Shown here in pieces: positions 17,398-23,906 of a stretch of 64,000 bases of DNA. Origin of the DNA: CAZAMB01 sp964501365 (lineage in GTDB: Bacteria > Planctomycetota > Phycisphaerae > UBA1845). A program made the translations under genes and the position numbers. Each line of letters begins with the position of its first letter. The first letter of the stretch is position 1. Below the pieces are notes generated by a model. It worked only from the letters and a program-made list of their open reading frames with translations. It made no database searches and was not told the origin of the DNA. The stretch is taken from NCBI GenBank assembly GCA_964501365.1, contig CAZCST010000009.1:135669-199668 (forward strand), in the 5' to 3' direction.

Positions 17398-17481
17398 GTC
17401 CCGTAGGGACCCTCTGAAAATAGCCCAGCGATTCATCGCTGGGGATTCAAGCGTCGAAAAGAAGCCAAGTCCCGTAGGGAC
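17398..17481. repeat. REP cluster, left of RAYT
   Basis: Three palindromes: GTCCCGTAGGGAC (17398-17410), CCCAGCGATTCATCGCTGGG (17424-17443) and GTCCCGTAGGGAC (17469-17481). The whole 84-bp block is repeated in inverted orientation on the other side of the transposase gene (17964-18047). Its first palindrome lies two bases from the ATG of the B12/MeaB gene. Confidence 0.85.
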
Positions 17482-17490
17482 GGCTGAAAG

Positions 17491-17943
17491 TTAGCCGAAA
17501 ACAAACTTCGGATCAAAAGCGATGGCATGCCGTTCGAGGAACGCAACAAATTCCTCCTCAAACGTCCTGGTGCGATGATGCTCGGCCTGCGCCTCGATGT
17601 ATCTTATGGTGTCGTCGACGCCGGAAACCGAAACACTGAACGCCGCATACCCTTCCTGCCATTCAAAGATCGTGAGCGCGGGAAACATGTCATGCACCCA
17701 TTTCGACGAACCGCCCTTGAGGAGCTGAACTGCCTTGGCAAGCGACATTGTGGCGGGAACAGAAAGTAAAATATGCACATGATTGGAAATTCCGCCGACG
17801 ACAAGCGCCTTCATGTCGTTTTCGCGAGCGATGCCGCCAAGGTAGGCCCAGAGTCGCGGTTGAAGTTCGTCAGTGATGAGACTTCGGCGCTCCTTGGTGC
17901 TGAAGACGATATGAAATAGCGAGCTTGAGTAGGAATGCGGCAT
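17491..17943 (-). CDS. REP-associated tyrosine transposase (RAYT, IS200/Y1 type)
   Basis: This 150-residue single-domain HUH nuclease has the family start HSYSSSLFHIVFSTKERRSL, the metal-binding HUH-type motif NHVHILLSVP near residue 56, and catalytic-helix residues IRYIEAQAEHHR near 117 with the nucleophilic tyrosine. RAYTs cut and join single-stranded REP palindromes and are normally single-copy and domesticated, not freely mobile. Mirror-image REP clusters lie on both sides, as expected for its substrate. The ATG at 17943 was chosen over a GTG two codons earlier. The gene appears intact. Confidence 0.9.
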   Translation of the reverse strand: MPHSYSSSLFHIVFSTKERRSLITDELQPRLWAYLGGIARENDMKALVVGGISNHVHILLSVPATMSLAKAVQLLKGGSSKWVHDMFPALTIFEWQEGYAAFSVSVSGVDDTIRYIEAQAEHHRTRTFEEEFVAFLERHAIAFDPKFVFG

Positions 17944-17963
17944 GGTCACAGCTTAACTCAACC

Positions 17964-18047
17964 GTCCCTACGGGACTAACATTTCGTCGGCGTACTCCAA
18001 ACCCAGCGATAAATCGCTGGGCTATTCTCAGAACGTCCCTACGGGAC
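17964..18047. repeat. REP cluster, right of RAYT
   Basis: GTCCCTACGGGAC (17964-17976), CCCAGCGATAAATCGCTGGG (18002-18021) and GTCCCTACGGGAC (18035-18047). On the reverse complement this has the same order and spacing, and the same tctgA-aatag spacer, as the left cluster. A decayed half-unit (gaatcgctgggcaatt) follows at about 18082-18097. Confidence 0.85.
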
Positions 18048-18107
18048 GTCCTACTCGTAACCACAAATTGCGCTCAGAAATGAATCGCTGGGCAATTTTC
18101 CACACCC

Positions 18108-18800
18108 CTAGGACGCCGTATAGGCGATCGGGTCTGCAATACCCGCGGCGCAGAAACCCCCGCGCCGGATTACGCAGCTATCGCACAGGCCGCAGGCGCG
18201 GCCATCGGAAGCGGGATCGTAGCAACTGTGGGTCAGCGAGAAATCAACGCCGAGCCGCACCCCCTCGCGGACAATCTCGGCCTTCGACATTCGCAGCAAC
18301 GGAGCGCGGATCGAAAACCTTGCTCCGCCGACTCCCGCTTTCGTCGCCACATTCGCCAGCCGCTGAAATGACTCGATGAACTCCGGGCGGCAATCTGGAT
18401 ATCCGGAATAGTCCACCGCGTTCACGCCCAGAAAAATGTCCTGCGCACTTCGCGCCTCGGCAAACGCAAGTGCGACGGAAAGAAAAATCGTGTTGCGCGC
18501 CGGCACATAGGTGATGGGAATCTCCGAGTCGCGTGGGTGTTCGTCGTCCGACTTGGGAACGGCCAGCTCGCTCGTCAGGGCGGATCCGCCGAATACCCGC
18601 AGATCGAATCGCTGCACAACATGCTCGATGGTCGGCAACCAGCCAGCCACACGCCGCGCGGCCTCGATTTCCCGTGCGTGGCGCTGCCCATAGTCGATCG
18701 TCAGGGCGTAAATTGCGTAGCCCTGCTCCCGTGCCATCGCCGCTGTCACCGCCGAATCCAGCCCGCCCGATAAAAGCACGATGGCCCGCTTTTCCCGCAT
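18108..18800 (-). CDS. queC: 7-cyano-7-deazaguanine synthase QueC
   Basis: This 230-residue protein has the PP-loop ATP pyrophosphatase motif LLSGGLDSAV near residue 9. Conserved segments TIDYGQRHAREIEAA and ITYVPARNTIFLS follow, and a C-terminal zinc site is built from HSCYDP and ACGLCDSC. It converts 7-carboxy-7-deazaguanine to preQ0 in queuosine synthesis. The ATG at 18800 starts the conserved core and is preceded by AGGAAAG on its strand. Other que genes are not in the window, and I saw no preQ1 riboswitch upstream. Divergent from the redoxin gene. Confidence 0.95.
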   Translation of the reverse strand: MREKRAIVLLSGGLDSAVTAAMAREQGYAIYALTIDYGQRHAREIEAARRVAGWLPTIEHVVQRFDLRVFGGSALTSELAVPKSDDEHPRDSEIPITYVPARNTIFLSVALAFAEARSAQDIFLGVNAVDYSGYPDCRPEFIESFQRLANVATKAGVGGARFSIRAPLLRMSKAEIVREGVRLGVDFSLTHSCYDPASDGRACGLCDSCVIRRGGFCAAGIADPIAYTAS

Positions 18801-19076
18801 GTTTCTGCTTTCCTGAACTTGTAACTCGTGCGCAATGACTCGTGCATCGACCTTTCGACCGGCTCGTATAATAGCAGGCAAGAGAGTGATCGATGATGCC
18901 GTTTCCGGAGAAAACCAGTGTAACTGTGCTGTAAGTAGGCTTCATGCAACACTCACTGGTATTGTGAAAACGACCGACAGAACTTATTCTTCAGCCCCTT
19001 TCAGAGACCATCCGGCGAGTACGTCGCTCGTCGAACGAAATGGTTCAACCATCCACCTTATTCGGAGTAGTTACAC

Positions 19077-19784
19077 ATGAGAGCCGTACGTTTTTGGATG
19101 ATCGCTGCCGCGATCGCGTTTGCTGCACCCGTCATGGCCCAGGATAAGAAAGCTGACCCGCACAAACCGGCTGCTGCCGACCCGCACAAGCCGGCCGCTG
19201 CCGAGCCTGCCAAGCCAGCCGCCCCTGCTGCCAAGCCGGCTGCCACTGCCGCGGCTGCACCGGCCGCTGGCGCTGCCATCGGCAAGCCCGCCCCGGATTT
19301 CACCCTCAAGAGCACCGACGGCAAGGATGTGAAGCTTGCGGATTCCAAGGGCAAGATCACCGTTCTGGTCTGGGGCAATGCTGACTGCCCGGCGTTCGGC
19401 CGCGTAGCCAAGGGCAAGCTCATCAACAAGGCCTATGACCAGGTCAAGGACAAGGTCGTATGGTACACCATTGACTCGACCGCCACCGCGACGGCCGACA
19501 ACGCCAAGAAGTTCGCCACCGAGAACGGTCTCCCGGGCGCTTGGCTCATGGACCCCACCGGCGCGACCGGCAAGGCTTATGGCGCCAAGACCACGCCGCA
19601 CGCCTTCGTGATCGACGCCAAGGGTAACCTCGCCTACATGGGCGCGTTCGATGACGACGCCAAGGGCGGCAACGACAAGGCCCGCAACTACGTCGTCGAG
19701 GCCGTCGAAGCCCTTGCCAAGGGTTCGACCGTCGCCACCGCGACTACCGATTCCTATGGCTGCTCGGTGAAGTACAAGAACTAA
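19077..19784 (+). CDS. Exported redoxin (thioredoxin-fold) with Ala/Pro-rich linker
   Basis: This 235-residue protein has a signal peptide (cut near VMAQ), then a low-complexity linker of repeated DPHKPAAA and AKPAA units (residues about 25-68). A peroxiredoxin/TlpA-like domain follows, starting APDFTLKSTDGKDVKL. The active-site region reads GNADCPAFGR, with a single cysteine and no CxxC, which fits a redoxin and not a disulfide reductase. A second cysteine is at the C-terminal SYGCSVKY. It is probably a periplasmic thiol peroxidase or sensor. GGAG lies 9 bases upstream of the ATG. A strong terminator follows, so it is monocistronic. Confidence 0.8.
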   Translation: MRAVRFWMIAAAIAFAAPVMAQDKKADPHKPAAADPHKPAAAEPAKPAAPAAKPAATAAAAPAAGAAIGKPAPDFTLKSTDGKDVKLADSKGKITVLVWGNADCPAFGRVAKGKLINKAYDQVKDKVVWYTIDSTATATADNAKKFATENGLPGAWLMDPTGATGKAYGAKTTPHAFVIDAKGNLAYMGAFDDDAKGGNDKARNYVVEAVEALAKGSTVATATTDSYGCSVKYKN

Positions 19785-19842
19785 TTTGACCGGGGATACT
19801 CGGTGAGGGCTCTCGCCCCACCGCGCCCTCTTGCGATAATTG

Positions 19843-19883
19843 AATCCGGCGGAGCGGTCGAACGGCCCTCCGCCGGATTTTTT
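19843..19883 (+). terminator. Intrinsic terminator after redoxin gene
   Basis: An 11-bp stem AATCCGGCGGA / TCCGCCGGATT (19843-19853 and 19869-19879) runs into a T tract at 19878-19883. It is about 60 bp beyond the redoxin stop on the plus strand. Confidence 0.85.
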
Positions 19884-19975
19884 GCGCAATTTGAGAGTTC
19901 ACTTCTTTGACCGGTATGTTCGATAATTTGTTGGTATGGGCTTATCATTCCAGGTGACGGGATAGGCGGACCAAC

Positions 19976-20983
19976 GTGTTGAAAGCTGCCGAAATTTCAG
20001 GAACAGCTCGTGAGCCGGCCTCCAATGCTGCATTGCCGATTGATGAGCGCCAGGCCGCCGGGCTTGCCGACTACCTGCATCTCATACGCCCGCAGCAGTG
20101 GGTCAAGAACATTGTCGTGTTCGCCGGACCGGCGGCCGGACTCAAACTCTTCACCACCCACGGACTCACCCGAACGCTGATCACCTTTGCCGCGTTCTGC
20201 CTGGCCGCCAGCGCCGGATACATCATCAACGACATTCTTGATCGCCAGGCCGATCAGAGTCATCCAACCAAGCGGTTCCGGCCGATTGCCGCCGGACGCA
20301 TCCCGGTCGCAGGGGCCGGGGGACTGGCCGCGATTCTGTGGGTCCTTGCCATTACTGTTTCCTCGCTATTGCTGCCCAAGCCCGCGACGCTCGTCCTGTG
20401 CATGTATATCCTGCTCTCTCTTGGTTATTCCACGTTTCTCAAGGAACGGGTCATATTGGACGTCATTCTCATCGCGATGGGGTTTGTTCTTCGCGCCATG
20501 GCCGGAGCTTTGGCCGTCGACGTGCCCGCGTCCGAATGGCTCATCGCCTGCGTGTTCACGCTTTGCCTCTTCATGGGCTTCGGAAAGCGCCGCTGCGAAA
20601 TCGCCATGATCGGCGATGCCGCCGAAATCAAGCAGCACCGGCGGACGCTGGTCCGCTATACGCCCGATCTTCTGAACCACCTCATCACCGTATCCGCGGG
20701 CATCGCGGTGATTACATTCCTGCTATACACGCTCGACACCGGAGGAGCGCACCCTTCCACGTTTCCGAAGCAGCATCTTTTCTACACTCTCCCGCTCGTC
20801 ATTTATGGCGTATTCCGCTTCGCCATGCTCACCGAGCTTGGGCTGTACACCGGTCCCACCGAAATTGTCCTCAAAGACAAGGCCATGCTGGCCGCGATCA
20901 TCCTCTGGACCATCTGCGCGTTGCTCATCGCCTATCAGGCGATCATTTTTGGTCCCGCTGGACTCCCCGAGCTAGTGGAGTGA
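19976..20983 (+). CDS. UbiA-family prenyltransferase, decaprenyl-phosphate phosphoribosyltransferase-like
   Basis: This 335-residue membrane protein has about nine spans. The first aspartate-rich motif NDILDRQAD (near residue 84), followed by HPTKRFRPIAAGRI, places it in the UbiA superfamily. The opening LHLIRPQQWVKNIVVFAGP is typical of the DPPR synthase branch, which joins phosphoribose to polyprenyl phosphate. Start GTG at 19976 has AGGCGGA upstream. The partner epimerase genes (DprE1/E2) are not in the window, so the product may be a general polyprenyl-linked pentose. Length is normal. Confidence 0.8.
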   Translation: MLKAAEISGTAREPASNAALPIDERQAAGLADYLHLIRPQQWVKNIVVFAGPAAGLKLFTTHGLTRTLITFAAFCLAASAGYIINDILDRQADQSHPTKRFRPIAAGRIPVAGAGGLAAILWVLAITVSSLLLPKPATLVLCMYILLSLGYSTFLKERVILDVILIAMGFVLRAMAGALAVDVPASEWLIACVFTLCLFMGFGKRRCEIAMIGDAAEIKQHRRTLVRYTPDLLNHLITVSAGIAVITFLLYTLDTGGAHPSTFPKQHLFYTLPLVIYGVFRFAMLTELGLYTGPTEIVLKDKAMLAAIILWTICALLIAYQAIIFGPAGLPELVE

Positions 20984-20992
20984 GGCTGCCCA

Positions 20993-21026
20993 AATAAGAA
21001 AGCCCCCGCCGATTCAGGCGAGGGCT
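20993..21026 (-). terminator. Intrinsic terminator for the small Lys/Ala-rich protein gene
   Basis: The hairpin AGCCCCCGCC / GGCGAGGGCT (21001-21010 and 21017-21026) is followed, on the minus strand, by a T-rich run TTTCTTATTT. It lies just beyond the stop of the minus-strand gene at 21060 and also separates it from the convergent UbiA gene. Confidence 0.75.
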
Positions 21027-21059
21027 CGACTCTGTAAGGAATCTGCGTAAATCCCAATA

Positions 21060-21386
21060 TCAGGCGGCAGGGGCCAGCTTCTTTTTCTTTGTGATTTCGG
21101 TATTGGTCTTTCCGCGAGTCTTGCGTCCGGCGGCCTCTTCAGGTCGTTCGGTTCGCTCTTTTCGAGCGGCGGGAGCTGCCGCGGCAGCCTCCGGCTTATC
21201 TGTGTGCTCCTTGCGGACAGTGGTCTTCGGTGCCTCCGCACCGGCTTTTCGCTCTTTGCGGCCCGCATTGCCAGCTGCCACGGTGGGCGCTTCGTTGGCC
21301 GTATCCCGGGTCAGATAGAAGAAAGACCCCGCGCCCAACCCGGCTACCGCCAGTATGGCAATCAAAATTTTCTGCTTTTTTTCCAC
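21060..21386 (-). CDS. Small membrane-anchored Lys/Arg/Ala/Glu-rich protein
   Basis: This 108-residue protein has one N-terminal hydrophobic segment (ILIAILAVAGLGAGSFFYL). The rest is low-complexity and strongly charged, with repeated RKER/RKEH and AAAAP stretches and a KTRGKTNTEITKKKKL end. I recognise no domain. The basic, disordered tail could bind nucleic acid, cell-wall polymer or anionic lipids; that is open. GTG at 21386 is preferred to TTG at 21389 because the upstream AAGGAG is 7 bases away. A strong terminator follows, which supports a real, expressed gene. Confidence 0.65.
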   Translation of the reverse strand: MEKKQKILIAILAVAGLGAGSFFYLTRDTANEAPTVAAGNAGRKERKAGAEAPKTTVRKEHTDKPEAAAAAPAARKERTERPEEAAGRKTRGKTNTEITKKKKLAPAA

Positions 21387-21704
21387 CAAATTTCTCCTTC
21401 GGTACTACCTATATAATATGCATCGGTTGAGCCGGGTGGTCAACTTTTCCCAACCCCCTATTCAACACGAAGAACAAGTGTACCCCCTATTCTGACGGCT
21501 GGAATGGCCCTTCAGTTCCCAATTTGGACCGCTTTTTTGCCAATTTTTCGCCCCCGATGCATGGCGGGTGTAGTCGGCCATATCTCGCTGGTTAATGATG
21601 AATGGAGGGCGTCAGGCCCTATTCTGCTGTTGATTCTCCCGCTTTGGTTGTTCGGGGCCCAGACTTCTTGACGGCTCCGCGAAAAACCCTCAGCTTTGGC
21701 GGAC
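21387..21704. other. Intergenic region before the aldolase/SDR gene
   Basis: About 315 bases between divergent genes. No gene, repeat or clear promoter pair was recognised. An AT-rich segment at about 21410-21420 (ACCTATATAATATGC) could hold a -10 element for the minus-strand gene or the plus-strand gene, but no matching -35 stands out. Confidence 0.35.
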
Positions 21705-23804
21705 ATGCAGAACCGATGGACCCGGCAAGGCCTTCAGGAAGCGCTCAACCAATGGGGGCCGCGCTTTGGCGACTCACTCGCAGCCCGCATCTACACGGCA
21801 CGCCTAATCGGAGCGGAACCGGACCTTGTCCTGCACGGCGGCGGCAACGTGTCAGTCAAGGATACAATCCAAAATATCTTCGGTGACGAAATCGAGGCCA
21901 TCCATGTCAAAGCATCAGGCGGAGATATGAGCCGTCTGGAGCCGCGCCACATTCCCGCACTGCGCCTCAAGCCCCTGCGCCGTCTTCGGTCGCTTTCCCT
22001 GATGGACGACGATGCGATGGTCAACCAGGTGCGGCTGCAGCTCGTGGAGGCCTCCGCTCCGACCCCCTCCATTGAGACACTGCTTCACGCATTCCTGCCT
22101 CACAAGTTCGTTGATCACTCACACGCGGACGCTGTGCTTACGTTGACCAACCAGGCCCGCGGTGAAATATTCATCCGCGATGCGTTGGGCGATCGGGTTG
22201 CCGTCCTCCCTTACATTCGACCCGGCTTCGCGCTGGCCAGGGCAGTGGCTGACGCCCTCGACGCCCATCCATCCATCCAGGGCGTCGTGCTGATGTTTCA
22301 CGGGCTGATCACCTTCGCCAACGACGCACGCATCTCCTACGATCACCACATTTCGCTTTGCACGGCGTGCGAACAGTTCATTGCCGACAAAACGTCAGGC
22401 CAACGGCTTGTCCGAGCCTATGAAACGGGGAAAAAGCCGGAAGTGCTCGCTTCTCGCGCGGCCCCCCTCCTGCGAGGCTTGCTGTCCGAACCGACGGGAA
22501 ACGAAGACCACCCGTTCGACACGCCCCTATTGGAGTGGCGAGGGGCGGACGACGTGATTGATTTCGTCAACAGCCGGCAGGCCGCCGAACTGTGCGCCAA
22601 GGGCGCGCTCACCGGCGACCATGTGATGCACACAAGACCGCGCCCATTATTCGTCCCCGATCCGGCATGGGACGATGAAGAATCGCTGCGAACCCAACTC
22701 CGCAGCGCGGTGGGAGAGTTTCGCAATCAATATCGAAAATACCTCGATACCCATGGCGGAACGTCATTGGAAACTGGACTTTCGCCCCGAGTCGTCTGCC
22801 TGCCGGGAGCAGGCTTGTTTGCTGCCGGACTCACCAAGGCAGCGGCCATGGTTACCGCGGATCTTGCCGAACACACGCTGAAGGTCAAAGCCCAGGCCGG
22901 GTTTGTAGGTGCCTATGAATCTCTTTCCGACGAACACCTGTTCGATATGGAATTCCGAACCATTCAGCGGGCCAAGCTCGCGCCTCAGGCGAGGTCGGCT
23001 CTTGCGGGACAAGTCATCGTCATCACCGGTGCGGCCGGTGCGATTGGTGCGGCAACGGCGGAATGTTGCGCAGAGGAAGGCGCTCACGTCGTCCTGACGG
23101 ACATTGATGAGCCGCGCTTGCAGCGCGTCGTGGAGTACCTCAACGAGCGACTGGGAAACGGCAGGGCCGCGGGAGTGCCGATGGATGTCACCGACGAGAC
23201 GTCCGTCCGAAATGCCTTTGAGCGAATCTCGCTTCTGTACGGCGGAGTGGACACACTGGTTCCCAATGCGGGCGTCGCTCACGTGGCTCCGTTGGACGAG
23301 CTGGAGCTGGCCGACTTTCGACGCGTGATGGAAGTCAACGCCGTGGGATATTTTCTTTTCATGCGTGAAGGGATTCGCATGATGAAGCGTCAGGAGACGG
23401 GCGGGCAGATTGTGGTAATTGCGAGCAAAAACGTTTTTGCGCCGGGCAAGGACTTCGCGGCCTACAGTGCGTCAAAGGCGGCGGCCCACCAGCTTGGCAA
23501 GGTCGCCGCGATCGAACTCGCTCCGTTTGGAATTCGAGTCAACATGATCAATCCTGATGCGGTTTTCGGCGATGCCACGATCTCATCGGGCCTGTGGGAC
23601 GCGATCGCCTCGAATCGTGCCAAGAGTCGCAACATCTCCGTCGAGCAACTGCCGGAGTTTTATCGCCAGCGCAATCTGCTCAAGGCCCGCGTTCACGCCC
23701 GGCACGTCGCCCGCGCCGTCGTATTCTTCGCCTCGGGCCAGACACCCACGACGGGCGCAACCCTGCCGGTGGACGGCGGCATCCTTGAAGCCTTCCCGCG
23801 ATAA
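21705..23804 (+). CDS. Bifunctional class II aldolase / short-chain dehydrogenase
   Basis: In this 699-residue protein the N-terminal about 430 residues are a class II aldolase/adducin domain (LVLHGGGNVSVKD, metal-site HSHADAVLT, MFHGLITFAND). The C-terminal 250 are an SDR with the NAD motif VITGAAGAIGAA and catalytic YSASK near residue 600. This fusion is like the RhaD/RhaE-type rhamnulose-1-phosphate aldolase/lactaldehyde dehydrogenase, so it probably cleaves a deoxy-ketose phosphate and oxidises lactaldehyde. The exact sugar is not certain. The ATG at 21705 was chosen over an in-frame TTG three codons earlier. The protein ends in a normal SDR C-terminus. Confidence 0.88.
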   Translation: MQNRWTRQGLQEALNQWGPRFGDSLAARIYTARLIGAEPDLVLHGGGNVSVKDTIQNIFGDEIEAIHVKASGGDMSRLEPRHIPALRLKPLRRLRSLSLMDDDAMVNQVRLQLVEASAPTPSIETLLHAFLPHKFVDHSHADAVLTLTNQARGEIFIRDALGDRVAVLPYIRPGFALARAVADALDAHPSIQGVVLMFHGLITFANDARISYDHHISLCTACEQFIADKTSGQRLVRAYETGKKPEVLASRAAPLLRGLLSEPTGNEDHPFDTPLLEWRGADDVIDFVNSRQAAELCAKGALTGDHVMHTRPRPLFVPDPAWDDEESLRTQLRSAVGEFRNQYRKYLDTHGGTSLETGLSPRVVCLPGAGLFAAGLTKAAAMVTADLAEHTLKVKAQAGFVGAYESLSDEHLFDMEFRTIQRAKLAPQARSALAGQVIVITGAAGAIGAATAECCAEEGAHVVLTDIDEPRLQRVVEYLNERLGNGRAAGVPMDVTDETSVRNAFERISLLYGGVDTLVPNAGVAHVAPLDELELADFRRVMEVNAVGYFLFMREGIRMMKRQETGGQIVVIASKNVFAPGKDFAAYSASKAAAHQLGKVAAIELAPFGIRVNMINPDAVFGDATISSGLWDAIASNRAKSRNISVEQLPEFYRQRNLLKARVHARHVARAVVFFASGQTPTTGATLPVDGGILEAFPR

Positions 23805-23835
23805 TTTGCCACGCTGTCTTGTTGCCTCATTGCAG

Positions 23836-23876
23836 AAAAACGCCCCGATCTGCGTTTTGCAAATCGGGGCGTTTTT
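23836..23876. terminator. Bidirectional terminator between convergent genes
   Basis: The stem CGCCCCGAT (23841-23849) / ATCGGGGCG (23863-23871) is flanked by AAAAA on the left and TTTTT on the right, so it forms a T-tailed hairpin on both strands. It separates the aldolase/SDR gene (ends 23804) and the large secreted protein gene (minus, ends 23907). Confidence 0.88.
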
Positions 23877-23906
23877 GAACTTTGAATTTTGAATTTTGAA
23901 CTTGCC

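Noticed and set aside
18801..19076. preQ1 riboswitch upstream of queC
   Set aside because: The leader shows no preQ1 aptamer-like hairpin with A-rich tail; queC has a plain short leader.
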